Source of the DNA: Saprospiraceae bacterium
GTDB lineage: Bacteria > Bacteroidota > Bacteroidia > Chitinophagales > Saprospiraceae
Reading direction: 5' to 3'
Assembly (NCBI GenBank): GCA_013001595.1
Contig: JABDMH010000012.1
Span: forward strand, 32,301-96,300
Length of the DNA: 64,000 nucleotides
The translations under genes were made by a program, and so were the position numbers. Below are positions 28,501-36,127 of this stretch, piece after piece. The notes under the pieces are model-generated. The model ran no database searches. It was given only the letters and a program-made list of their open reading frames with translations, and was not told where the DNA came from. Every line of letters begins with the position of its first letter. Position 1 is the first letter of the stretch.

Positions 28501-29974
28501 TATTGCAGAGCTATCACAACTAATCAATGACAGACATCCGCAAGTTCGATTGGAAGCCATACATGCTCTGCGCGAATGGAATACTGACCAAGCTGCCGAC
28601 CTAGTTGTTCAGGCACTCGATCACCCACTTGATGCGAATTTGGAGTATGCCATTTGGCATACAATCGGGACATTGAAAGACAAATGGCTTCCAGATTTAT
28701 TGGACGGGAAACAGGTCTTCGCGGGAAATGTAAACAAGCAGATGTTTGCCCTACTTGCATGTAATGAGCAGCATAGTGTTCCGCAAATTGCCAAGCTGGT
28801 AGTGGATATTGATTTGGTTGATTCTTTGCGGGATCACGCATGGCATACCATGGCTCGCTTGGGTGATGCTAAGGTACTGACCAAAGTGTTGGATCGGGTT
28901 GCTAGTGAAAAGGATGGTGATTTGTTGCGTTCATTAGCTGAAGCCCCGGCCTCAAATTCTGCGGTACCTGATCAGTTGCAGCCATTGGATCAGCTCATTG
29001 ATGCCGATGCACCTACATTGAGGCTGGCTGCGATCAAGTTGGTTGGAAGATGGAAGGTCAGTGATCTGTCAGCGGCACTTCAGTCAAAATTGGTTGATGT
29101 CGATGTGTCACCACAAGAGCGTTTGGTCTCCGCCGCCGCACTCGTACAGCTGGATGGACTCAAGGATTTGCGTAAAGTGGTCAAGTCAACTTCATATAAA
29201 CCAGCCATACGGGCAACTGCCGCCATGATTTGGGCTCAAGAGGAACCGGCCGCCGCCGCAGATGATGTTATCACTTTGTTCCAGGACCTGGATGATGAGG
29301 AACTGGCTGAGCGTTTGTTTGTCACTTATAGGAGTATGGAGGAAGGTCCTAAGATTCTAAGCCAAGCCCTGGCGGGTGAAAAGATACCGGAATCGATTGC
29401 CAGCATTGGCATTCGTGTGACTCAGACTTCGGGGCTAGACTTGTCTGAGCTTCAGGAGGTAATACGCAATGCTGGCGACATCCAACCTTTAGGTGCCGAA
29501 TTGACGGCGCAGGAAAAGAATAACTTGCTCGAGGAAGCAGCCACTAATGGAAGCTTCTCACGTGGTAAGGCCGTTTACCGACAGCCGCAACTGCTTTGCG
29601 CTACCTGCCATCGAGTGCAGGGATTTGGAGGTCTGATTGGACCCGACCTGACATCTGTTGGTGCTTATATGACTCCCAATTCTATCTTGGAATCATTGCT
29701 TAATCCCAGCAAAGACATAAAGCAGGGCTATGAAACAGTCATATTGACTCGAAAAGATGGAGAGATCTTGTCGGGCACATTATATCGAAAGACCAATAAT
29801 GCTACCTTACTCAAAGTGGCCAACGGTGATATCCTGGAAATACCAGCTTCAGAAATAGATAAAATCGATGTGAGTCCCGTATCTCTAATGCCTGCAGGAT
29901 TAACGGCTTCCTTACACCGCGATGAATTGAGGGATCTCCTTACGTATTTGACGAATCTAGGAGTAGAACAGTGA
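25574..29974 (+). CDS. Multidomain PVC-type heme-binding lipoprotein (rhamnosidase-like Ig, SGNH, beta-propeller, HEAT, cytochrome c)
   Basis: I use the ATG at codon 9 of the listed ORF (MYRWVLFLIS), which gives a lipobox near MWQGC; 1466 aa. In order (numbering from the listed ORF): an Ig-like domain at about 45-140 resembling the N-terminal module of alpha-L-rhamnosidases (HQILVASDSDLL, VWWKIRTLAADGKESDY); an SGNH-hydrolase-like domain at about 145-355 (ITLVGGTLISSM, FRNIGWPADDVFGLAR, final GVQLSIDGYQVLCD) where the GDS serine position reads GGT; a membrane-bound-dehydrogenase-type beta-propeller at about 530-880 (INWDTKGRAWVA, GHGRIWRIT-like SHGRIWRIT); HEAT-like repeats at about 890-1320; and a single cytochrome c domain with CATCH at about 1349-1353, ending in a conserved GPDLTSVGAYMTPNSILESL region. 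Such proteins probably pass electrons from sugar oxidation to the respiratory chain. It faces a GMC dehydrogenase pair. Confidence 0.88.
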   Translation: MYRWVLFLISCHQMWQGCHSPVDGHLLQELSAEQHISALDQGLTDLLFTWEDLDSNVVGHQILVASDSDLLRHNTPDLWNSGLVYSDQDTMRYAGRPILGMDKVWWKIRTLAADGKESDYTRAQSLDVASGTAPRITLVGGTLISSMERYGFFECAVLNHWPKVQPTFRNIGWPADDVFGLARSQFGSAQNTRSWKPPTAEEGFGSKVLMEHIGQSDPTTLINGYGPEVAYAEDEEDIALFKSGYTRLCDFADSMGLHLILLTPPKQEKHLIDEQLWKHRNHNLMQASDFIREMAVDRGYVCIDLFEQLIPTGAEKRLTENGVQLSIDGYQVLCDLLLQELGVPTLEPFALSLTKVGLVERKKNIEIFNWVSTVRGVRFDAAYSALNSGGSYHADAPTAVYINGNFYAKGPGKATIKMVHDSIRSADLKSAIWEKNRLHRYQLRPLNEAYIYLFRRHEMGHLAYEMEDFARLVTEKEAEIGLLLNPQRHRFEIELVRPWKSPKDYPEDEVPAFVPEPNIANELKSFTLSDDLEINLFAADPMIANPININWDTKGRAWVATSSTYPHIVPGKEPNDRIVILEDIDQDGRADTSIVFADGFLVPHSVMPIPGGAYVTSTTEFLHLVDKDGDDVADERRVLYSGFGNADVHHMIHGLRWAPWGDLHFMQSIYINTFVETPYGIRVLNGSGTWKFRPETERLEIFSTGLINPWGEAFDQWGQSFATDGAAGSGISYLFPGAAHQTAVGAERVVQGLNYDTPKNTGAEIIYSRHLPQSWQGSIITSDFRANRTVRYEIEPKGSGYTAREVETILRSDHRAYRPVDMKVGPDGALYVVDWYNPIIDHGEVDFHHPIRDRSHGRIWRITNRRKPILKIPVIRGASLPKLLNLLKSPEQHTRMQANRELVARKCPPEQVLNWARSLSSSSPRFEHHRLEGLWLMAALGSYDQDLLRSCLQATNGNARAAAVRQITHFQKQDEGIAELSQLINDRHPQVRLEAIHALREWNTDQAADLVVQALDHPLDANLEYAIWHTIGTLKDKWLPDLLDGKQVFAGNVNKQMFALLACNEQHSVPQIAKLVVDIDLVDSLRDHAWHTMARLGDAKVLTKVLDRVASEKDGDLLRSLAEAPASNSAVPDQLQPLDQLIDADAPTLRLAAIKLVGRWKVSDLSAALQSKLVDVDVSPQERLVSAAALVQLDGLKDLRKVVKSTSYKPAIRATAAMIWAQEEPAAAADDVITLFQDLDDEELAERLFVTYRSMEEGPKILSQALAGEKIPESIASIGIRVTQTSGLDLSELQEVIRNAGDIQPLGAELTAQEKNNLLEEAATNGSFSRGKAVYRQPQLLCATCHRVQGFGGLIGPDLTSVGAYMTPNSILESLLNPSKDIKQGYETVILTRKDGEILSGTLYRKTNNATLLKVANGDILEIPASEIDKIDVSPVSLMPAGLTASLHRDELRDLLTYLTNLGVEQ

Positions 29975-30061
29975 ACTCAAAGGGTTTGAAAAATTGCCTG
30001 GAATATGCAGTACCTTGATTTCTTATTCGGGGAACAGCTCTCTCTAGAGTTTCAACTTCAG

Positions 30062-31747
30062 CTATAGTTCATTGCGCTTCAGTTGCTTGACCGCATAATC
30101 ACAAGCACGGGCAGTGAGTGCCATGTAGGTCAGCGAAGTGCTTACATTTCCAGATGAGACCATGCATGATCCATCGGTAACGAACAAATTGGGAATATCA
30201 TGACATTGATTATAGGCATTGAGCACGGATGACTTTGGATCTTGACCCATTCTTGCCGTACCCATTTCATGAACAGTATCTCCAAATACGGGCTCTGAAC
30301 TACTCACATGGATGTCTTGCAGGTCTGATACCTCAAGCATCTCAAGGATTTGCTCTTCGATGTCCTTGCGCATGGCCATTTCGTTTTCACCGTAAGCTGC
30401 TGATATCTTAATCATAGGTAGGCCCCATTGATCTTTTTGCTGGGGATCAATTTCCACGCGGTTCTCATAATAAGGAAGGGTTTCAGCTTGACAGCCAAGA
30501 GACATTTTCCATGGTCCATATTTGACCAACTTTTCTTTGAGCTCGGCACCTATGCCCATCTGTGATCCATCGATCTTTACTCTACTGGCACCTCCCCAGA
30601 CACCATAACCACGAAGAAAACCTGTTTCTTGCTTATCTACATTTCTAAATCTGGGGATCGCCACCATTGCTGGCCTAGTGCCTTTATATACTCTGTCTTC
30701 ATAGCCTTCTAATGTCCCGGATCCACTAATGCGACTGTGATGGTCCATAAGGTAGTGACCCAGCACACTACTGGAATTTGCCAATCCATCAGAAAACCTG
30801 TTGGTTTTGGAATTGAGAAGGATGGCAGTTGTGGGTATGGTAGATGCACAAAGAAAGATGATTCGAGCAAAATACTCGGTGACTTTCTGCGTCTTTGCAT
30901 CAATAACGCGCACACCAGTGGCTCGATCCTGGTTTTCGTCGTACATTACAGAGGCCACAATGGCATGAGATATCATGGTAAGATTTCCTGTCTCTGCAGC
31001 TGCCGGAAGGGTCGAACTATTGCTGGAAAAATATGCTCCATAAGGACACCCGCGATGGCACAGATTTCGAGCCTGACAGGCATATCTACCTTTAAATTGT
31101 CCGGGTTTGATTTCCGTAAGATGTGCAACCCGATTGGGTATCAGTTTTCGATCGCTGTAATGTGATTCAATCCGTTCTTTGACCACTTTTTCGGCATGAT
31201 TGAGATCAAAAGGTTTAAGAAACTGACCGTCGGGAAATTGCCAAATGTTTTCATAGGATCCAGCTACACCAATGAATTGCTCGACGTAATCATACCAGGG
31301 AGCAATGTCTTTATAGCGTATGGGCCAATCACTACCCACGCCATCTTTGAGATTGGCATCAAAGTCTAGGTCACTGAATCGATAGGCTCCTCGGCCCCAG
31401 AGTAGCGACCTGCCTCCCGTTTGATAACCTCTAAACCAATAAAATGGCTTCTGTTGAATGTAGGGATGCTGCTTGTCATTGACAAAGAAGGATTTGCTGC
31501 TGGTATCAAAGTTGTACTTCTTACTTTGTATGGGATAATTCTCTCTCTCTTCTCTAGTGACATGTCCGCCATTCTTAAACTGCCAGGGTGCCTTCAGTGC
31601 ATCTGGATAGTCCTGGACATGCTGTACCTCACGCCCTCTTTCTAAAACGAGTGTTTTCAGGCCTTTTTGTGTAAGTTCTTTCGCAGCCCAACCGCCGCTA
31701 ATACCTGACCCTACGACAATGACATCATATGTCTGATTTTTACTCAT
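30062..31747 (-). CDS. GMC-family FAD-dependent oxidoreductase
   Basis: Periplasmic sugar or alcohol dehydrogenase (catalytic subunit). FAD-binding signature DVIVVGSGISGGWAAKEL at the N-terminus, a CxxGCPYGA motif (LCHRGCPYGAYFSSNS) typical of the gluconate/2-keto-gluconate dehydrogenase branch, and the C-terminal segment HEMGTARMGQDPKSSVLN then GNVSTSLTYMALTARACDY. I start it at MSKNQTYDVI (codon 8 of the ORF), which leaves a 4-base gap after the preceding subunit-3 gene. It has no own signal peptide, so it is probably exported together with the Tat-signal small subunit. Substrate unknown; related pairs oxidise sugars or glycosides at C3. Confidence 0.92.
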   Translation of the reverse strand: MSKNQTYDVIVVGSGISGGWAAKELTQKGLKTLVLERGREVQHVQDYPDALKAPWQFKNGGHVTREERENYPIQSKKYNFDTSSKSFFVNDKQHPYIQQKPFYWFRGYQTGGRSLLWGRGAYRFSDLDFDANLKDGVGSDWPIRYKDIAPWYDYVEQFIGVAGSYENIWQFPDGQFLKPFDLNHAEKVVKERIESHYSDRKLIPNRVAHLTEIKPGQFKGRYACQARNLCHRGCPYGAYFSSNSSTLPAAAETGNLTMISHAIVASVMYDENQDRATGVRVIDAKTQKVTEYFARIIFLCASTIPTTAILLNSKTNRFSDGLANSSSVLGHYLMDHHSRISGSGTLEGYEDRVYKGTRPAMVAIPRFRNVDKQETGFLRGYGVWGGASRVKIDGSQMGIGAELKEKLVKYGPWKMSLGCQAETLPYYENRVEIDPQQKDQWGLPMIKISAAYGENEMAMRKDIEEQILEMLEVSDLQDIHVSSSEPVFGDTVHEMGTARMGQDPKSSVLNAYNQCHDIPNLFVTDGSCMVSSGNVSTSLTYMALTARACDYAVKQLKRNEL

Positions 31748-31751
31748 GGGT

Positions 31752-32324
31752 TCACATTTCGTTTCCAACTTCTATTCTATCGCCGGATTCTAATGGTACA
31801 TCTCCCTGGTAGCCCCCGGGGATCGGGTTATACACCAGGTTTTGTTTTATTCCTTGCTCCGTTGTAAAATAGATGGCAACACACAGTTTTTTAAAAGTGA
31901 GGTAGAATGGCATCTCGCGTTCGGCGTCGACGGCATATATGTCTTTTTCGATAGACAGTAGAAAATCGTGCTGTTGTTGCTGTGAGAGCAAGAGGAATGG
32001 TTTTCCAGCTTGTGCTTGACATGCTGCACTGAGTGTGGCCAAACCTTCCTCGAACTCACGAACTGCATCTGGTTCAAAGACATCGTGCAAAAGCAAATCG
32101 ATGTAGCGAGGTACACCTACATCTGATGCTGATGGAGTATCTGTTTTAGGTATGATGGTATCTGCCAAGGCTTTTACCAACTCCAGTTGATCATTATCCA
32201 AGGTCCACTCCTCCTCGCGTTTCACCTTAGATTGACATCCTTCAATTGCTGAGATCAAGCCTGTTCCAAAAACCGCCGATCCCAAAATCCATCCTGATCG
32301 ACTAAGTACTGCTCTTCTTTTCAA
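31752..32324 (-). CDS. Gluconate 2-dehydrogenase subunit 3-family protein
   Basis: A 190-aa small subunit with a twin-arginine-like N-terminus (MKRRAVLSRSGWILGSAVFG) and Cys in SAIEGCQSK. The family pattern LVKALADTIIPKTDTPSASD is clear, followed by VPRYIDLLLHD. In characterised complexes this subunit carries its flavoprotein partner through the Tat system and helps couple it to a cytochrome. It is directly upstream of the GMC gene in one operon, and the heme lipoprotein converging from the other side is the plausible electron acceptor (inference). Confidence 0.9.
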   Translation of the reverse strand: MKRRAVLSRSGWILGSAVFGTGLISAIEGCQSKVKREEEWTLDNDQLELVKALADTIIPKTDTPSASDVGVPRYIDLLLHDVFEPDAVREFEEGLATLSAACQAQAGKPFLLLSQQQQHDFLLSIEKDIYAVDAEREMPFYLTFKKLCVAIYFTTEQGIKQNLVYNPIPGGYQGDVPLESGDRIEVGNEM

Positions 32325-32481
32325 TGGTTCCTTTTGTTAAGAATCTATTTCAGAGTCAAAATATGAAAAATGTCTGCCCAAATGTGCGGAGCTTGGTATT
32401 CTATCGTATATTCTTTTATCGGAGGAAGGCTTATTTTATGGAGGATTTACTCAAATAGCCTTCAGTCATAGAACTAAACGA

Positions 32482-32489
32482 TATCTTTG
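32482..32489 (+). promoter_or_regulatory. Possible -7 box for the cold-shock gene
   Basis: TATCTTTG matches TAnnTTTG and lies 32 bases before the ATG, giving a leader of roughly 25 bases. No clear -33 TTG is seen at the expected distance. Confidence 0.4.
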
Positions 32490-32520
32490 TGCAACAATTT
32501 TAAAAAATATTACACTGCTT

Positions 32521-32961
32521 ATGTCAAGATCCCAGGAGAGCTTCAACAAACGAGAGATGGAGAAGAAGAGAAGAAAGAGGAAGAAGGAAAAGAGAGAGAA
32601 GAAAGAACAAAAACAGCTGGAGGGTAAGACCACAGCTGAATTCATGTATGTTGATGCAGATGGCAATCTTACTGCTACCCCACCAGACCCAAGTGAAAAG
32701 CGGAAGACCAAGCTCGAAGATATTGAGATAAGCATTCCGAAGCAAGATAAAAGTGCATCCAGGAGTTTCACTCGTACAGGCCGTGTCAAGTTCTTCAATA
32801 CTGAAAAGGGCTACGGTTTTATTGTGGACAATGAATCTAAGGACAGTTTCTTTGTGCATGCCGATGCCCTAGTCGATCCTATAGCCGATAACGACCTGGT
32901 GACTTTTGAGGTCGGGAAAGGTCCAAAAGGCCCCGTAGCTACCGATGTAAAGATTGTGTAA
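32521..32961 (+). CDS. Cold-shock-domain protein with a basic coiled N-terminus
   Basis: A 146-aa nucleic-acid-binding protein. Residues 1-37 are almost all Lys, Arg, Glu and Gln (KREMEKKRRKRKKEKREKKE), a charged helix; an acidic-proline linker follows to about 80; the cold-shock domain occupies about 84-146 with RNP1 KGYGFIVD and RNP2 SFFVHADAL. This extended type (about twice the length of CspA) is common in Bacteroidota. It probably acts as an RNA chaperone or translation factor; the basic helix could bind RNA or ribosomes. Confidence 0.92.
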   Translation: MSRSQESFNKREMEKKRRKRKKEKREKKEQKQLEGKTTAEFMYVDADGNLTATPPDPSEKRKTKLEDIEISIPKQDKSASRSFTRTGRVKFFNTEKGYGFIVDNESKDSFFVHADALVDPIADNDLVTFEVGKGPKGPVATDVKIV

Positions 32962-33121
32962 TAGTAACTATTCCTGCATCAACAGCGACCACTTCAATGT
33001 TGAGCTGGAGATTTCAATCCGGCGCGCTTCATTGTCGGTTCTGGAGGATATGCCCTAATATTTGGTGCAAACTTTGGCAAGTTCTGAGATAAGCCGCATA
33101 TTTCCATTTCAAGTATAGCCT

Positions 33122-34267
33122 ATGCTAAGAAGTAAAAGGATTGGGGTCCTAGGGGGCGGTCAATTGGGAAAGATGATGGCTCAGGCTGCTGGACGTTGGA
33201 ATTTGGACTTGCATCTGATGGATAAGACAACAGATTTTCCCGCAGCCCAAGTGACGGATGGTTTTATAGTCGGAGACTTTTCCAAGTATGATCCTGTCTA
33301 TTCTTTTGGACAGGAGATGGATGTCATCACCATTGAAATTGAAAATGTAAATACAGATGCCCTCGCGCAGCTGGAGGCCGATGGCAAGGCAGTATACCCT
33401 CAACCTCGCGTAATTAGAACCATTAAGGACAAAGGATTACAGAAACTATTTTACCGCAATCATCAACTTCCTACCAGCGACTTTGCCCTCTATGAAGGTG
33501 CGTCGGATATCCAAAAGGCGATAGATGCAGGCACACTAAAGTTGCCTTTTGTGCAAAAAGCCCGTACAGGTGGCTATGACGGCAGGGGTGTACATGTCAT
33601 TAGAACCAAGGAAGATCTTGATCAACTACTGCCTACAACCTCAGTAGTTGAGGATATGATAGATATCGAGAAAGAGCTGTCTGTCATTGTGGCTAGAAAT
33701 CCAAGCGACGCTGTTTGTTGCTTTCCCGTAGTGGAGATGACGTTTCATCCAACCGCAAATTTGGTGGAAGATCTGCGAAGCCCGGCAGCCATTTCTGATG
33801 ATCTCGTCCTGCAGATTGAACAGTTGGCGCATCGGGTCATCCGCGCATATAATATGGTCGGTATTTTGGCCATCGAGCTTTTTTTCACCAAAGACGGAGC
33901 ACTACTCATCAATGAGGTGGCCCCCAGAGCGCACAATAGTGGCCATCAAACCATAGAGGCCAATATATGTTCCCAGTACGAACAGTTGCTCCGAGCCATC
34001 TTGGATTTGCCTTTGGGCAGCACACAACAGAGGGCACCTGCTGTTATGGTCAACATTCTGGGTGAACCGGGACATCATGGACCTGCCCGATACGAAGGCC
34101 TAGAAAAATGCCTGGCCATGCCCGATGTACATCTACACATTTACGGAAAAAAAGAAACCAAGCCCTATCGAAAAATGGGTCATGCTACCATCCTGGGTGC
34201 AACGCTCGAAGAAGCCGTTGAAAAGGCAAAGGAAGTGAGTGGACTGATAAAAGTCATATCTTCCTGA
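33122..34267 (+). CDS. purK: 5-(carboxyamino)imidazole ribonucleotide synthase
   Basis: ATP-grasp enzyme of de novo purine synthesis: AIR plus bicarbonate plus ATP to N5-CAIR. The 381-aa protein begins MLRSKRIGVLGGGQLGKMMA, the PurK N-terminal signature. The ATP-grasp core has PFVQKARTGGYDGRGVHVI and FFTKDGALLINEVAPRAHNS. Full length. PurE is not beside it; the neighbours are a cold-shock gene and an aldo/keto reductase gene, so it stands alone here. Confidence 0.95.
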   Translation: MLRSKRIGVLGGGQLGKMMAQAAGRWNLDLHLMDKTTDFPAAQVTDGFIVGDFSKYDPVYSFGQEMDVITIEIENVNTDALAQLEADGKAVYPQPRVIRTIKDKGLQKLFYRNHQLPTSDFALYEGASDIQKAIDAGTLKLPFVQKARTGGYDGRGVHVIRTKEDLDQLLPTTSVVEDMIDIEKELSVIVARNPSDAVCCFPVVEMTFHPTANLVEDLRSPAAISDDLVLQIEQLAHRVIRAYNMVGILAIELFFTKDGALLINEVAPRAHNSGHQTIEANICSQYEQLLRAILDLPLGSTQQRAPAVMVNILGEPGHHGPARYEGLEKCLAMPDVHLHIYGKKETKPYRKMGHATILGATLEEAVEKAKEVSGLIKVISS

Positions 34268-34497
34268 TTGACCTGCGGTAAGGATCTGTACTGAAATGAT
34301 GCCCATGCACCTGAAGAAGCTAAAATCAATACTCGGAGCACATGGATTCTTAAATGACATCACCTATAATGATCGGCGTCATTTGATTTTTCTAGAAACT
34401 TCAGTATACTGCTACCTTGCTCGTGGGTCGTCCATTGAATGATCCATCTGATTACAAGTATGATAGGCATAAAATTCATTCTAAAAACATTCACAAA

Positions 34498-35496
34498 ATG
34501 CATGAAAGACGTGAGTTTCTTAAACAATTGGCAATGCTTACTGGCAGCATAATGATGCCATTTCCACAAGAAGGTGCCAGCAGAGACAAATGGGGTGCAC
34601 TCCTGCCAAAAAGAATGTTAGGTAAAACGGGCCAAAAAGTGTCTATGTTGGGCGTAGGCGGTTATCATGTGGGTTGGACAACAGAGAAGGATGCCCAGGA
34701 AGTCATCGAAACTGCAATGGAAGGTGGCATCCGTTTCTTCGACACTGCAGAGTCTTACGATGATGGTGGTAGTGAATCTCGTTATGGCAAATATTTAGTG
34801 CCGAAGTATCGGGATGAGGTATTTATCATGAGCAAAACGACGGCAAAAGATGGCAAGACCGCACTAGATCATTTAGAGGGATCACTGAAAAGGTTGGACT
34901 GCGACTATATGGATCTTTGGCAAGTTCATTCACTGCGTACACCAGATGATGTTGACAATCGAGTTGAACAAGAAGTGTTGGATGTTTTCGAAAAAGCTAA
35001 AGCTCAAGGGAAAGTGAAGCACATTGGCTTTACAGGCCATCAGAATCCACATGCACATGTACGCATGTTGGAACAGACGTTAGAGCGAGATATTTTTGAA
35101 ACAGTACAGATGCCTATTAATGTGATTGACAGCTACTTTCACAGTTTCATTGAACATGTTCTTCCACTAGCTCTCGATCGGAATTTAGGCATTCTAGCCA
35201 TGAAGACCCTATCAGACGGCCGTTTTTTCCGAGATAAGAAGGTAATTGACAAAAGTATTTGGAGCACAGAAGATCCTTTGGTGCCCAACCATATTACCAT
35301 AGCAGAGGCACTTAATTTCGTCTGGTCGCTACCTGTAAGTGTACTTATTACCGGAGCAGAGAACAAGCAGTATTTACAAGAAAAGATAGCGCTTGCGAAG
35401 AAATTTGTTGCCTCCCCACAAGTTGAGCGAGATGCGCTCTTGGAGAGGGTGATGGACAAAGGAGGCAATGAGGTGGAGTACTATAAGAAGGTATGA
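34498..35496 (+). CDS. Aldo/keto reductase-family protein
   Basis: Putative NADPH-dependent oxidoreductase. I start at MHERREFLKQLAML (codon 28 of the listed ORF), which gives an N-terminal export-like stretch (RREFLKQLAMLTGSIMM, weakly Tat-like); 332 aa. TIM-barrel landmarks are FFDTAESYDDGGSE (catalytic Asp and Tyr region), VFIMSKT (Lys), LWQVHSL (His) and VLITGAENKQYLQEKI near the C-terminus. Bacteroidota and Planctomycetes often export such proteins. Substrate unknown. Confidence 0.87.
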   Translation: MHERREFLKQLAMLTGSIMMPFPQEGASRDKWGALLPKRMLGKTGQKVSMLGVGGYHVGWTTEKDAQEVIETAMEGGIRFFDTAESYDDGGSESRYGKYLVPKYRDEVFIMSKTTAKDGKTALDHLEGSLKRLDCDYMDLWQVHSLRTPDDVDNRVEQEVLDVFEKAKAQGKVKHIGFTGHQNPHAHVRMLEQTLERDIFETVQMPINVIDSYFHSFIEHVLPLALDRNLGILAMKTLSDGRFFRDKKVIDKSIWSTEDPLVPNHITIAEALNFVWSLPVSVLITGAENKQYLQEKIALAKKFVASPQVERDALLERVMDKGGNEVEYYKKV

Positions 35497-35622
35497 TGTC
35501 GGGGTTTATGCCCAAGTAGCGATTATACTATCTAAGATGATGGGGTGATTTCTTAAATCAAGGGTAGCTAAGCTCAGATTCCACTACAAAACTTAAATAT
35601 AGTAGGGGTATAATGAGTATTA

Positions 35623-35857
35623 GATCGTGAGCGGATTGGCTTGCCGCCGATCCGAGATAGGGGGCACTTCAAACTTTTAAAAATCCGTCCGTAAAAGCTC
35701 GGTTTTTTGCATGTTAGTGTTCACATACGCTTGGCTCAAAAGGCAAAAAAAACCTCCTGCACTAGGTGCAGGACGTTCTTGTTTTAGGTCGGGAGTGGAT
35801 TGGTTGACGTCGATCCGTTTTGGGGGGCGCACCAACCATTTTCATTTCCTAGCTAAC
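35623..35857 (-). repeat. Two degenerate tandem copies of the tRNA-Cys 3' unit
   Basis: AGGTCGGGAGTGGATT (35786) and AGATCGTGAGCGGATT (35623) copy the start AGGTCGGGAGCGGATT of the tRNA-Cys 3' end at 35958, with spacings of 163 and 172 bases. After these 16 bases each vestige continues with a common sequence containing CGATCC and GGGGGGC or GGGGGC, not a cloverleaf. The flank GCTTGGCTCAAAAGGC before each poly-A terminator is also duplicated. No anticodon stem survives, so neither vestige can be a functional tRNA. Confidence 0.55.
35745..35773 (-). terminator. Rho-independent terminator, second unit
   Basis: Read on the minus strand: 8-bp perfect stem TCCTGCAC/GTGCAGGA with a 3-base loop, then GG and a run of eight T. 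It lies 13 bases past the vestigial tRNA end at 35786 and has the same flank as the terminator behind tRNA-Cys. Confidence 0.75.
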
Positions 35858-35914
35858 TTGCTCGGCTTTTCAATGGCCTCAACCTTGACACAAGCGAGCT
35901 TGGCTCAAAAGGCC

Positions 35915-35943
35915 AAAAAAAAAGCCCAACACAAAGTGCTGAG
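35915..35943 (-). terminator. Rho-independent terminator of tRNA-Cys
   Basis: Minus strand: CTCAGCAC-TTT-GTGTTGGG forms an 8-pair stem (with G-T wobbles), followed by C and nine T. It lies 14 bases downstream of the tRNA-Cys 3' end. Confidence 0.75.
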
Positions 35944-35957
35944 CTCTTTCAAGTTTG

Positions 35958-36028
35958 AGGTCGGGAGCGGATTCGAACCGCCGTACAAGGTTTTGCAGAC
36001 CTCTGCCTAACCGCTCGGCCACCCGACC
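35958..36028 (-). tRNA. tRNA-Cys (GCA)
   Basis: A 71-base cloverleaf on the minus strand: acceptor GGTCGGG/CCCGACC with discriminator T(U), as expected for Cys; D-arm GGCCGAGCGGTTAGGC; anticodon loop CTGCAAA with anticodon GCA; T-arm GCGGTTCGAATCCGC. CCA is not encoded. A -7 promoter box lies just upstream and a terminator just downstream, so it is a single-gene unit. Confidence 0.96.
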
Positions 36029-36042
36029 AAAATAAGGAAGCG

Positions 36043-36050
36043 CAAATATA
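36043..36050 (-). promoter_or_regulatory. -7 promoter box of tRNA-Cys
   Basis: Minus-strand TATATTTG fits TAnnTTTG exactly and lies 14 bases upstream of the mature tRNA 5' end, a sensible distance. A -33 element is not obvious. Confidence 0.5.
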
Positions 36051-36127
36051 AGCTATTCCCAAGATATGACACTTCACATCCTACAAGGATCAGGCCATCT
36101 TAGTACTTTCCTAATCTGTCTGTTGAT

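Larger units (their letters stand above)
35497..35957. other. Region with tRNA-Cys-like vestiges and duplicated terminators
   Basis: About 460 bases without a gene. The listed 99-aa ORF (35711-36010) runs through repeats and the antisense of tRNA-Cys and is spurious. Three tRNA-like starts at 35623, 35786 and 35958 and two matching terminators show partial tandem duplication of a tRNA-Cys unit; see the repeat entry and findings. Confidence 0.6.

Noticed and set aside
30737-31165. 142-aa ORF antisense to the GMC gene
   Set aside because: Shadow of a gene with an intact FAD motif and C-terminal catalytic region.
35623-35857. Two further tRNA genes
   Set aside because: Only the 3' end is similar; no anticodon or D-arm can be folded.
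35711-36010. 99-aa ORF on the plus strand
   Set aside because: It runs across the tRNA-Cys antisense, two terminators and the vestigial repeats; the composition is that of repeats, not of protein.
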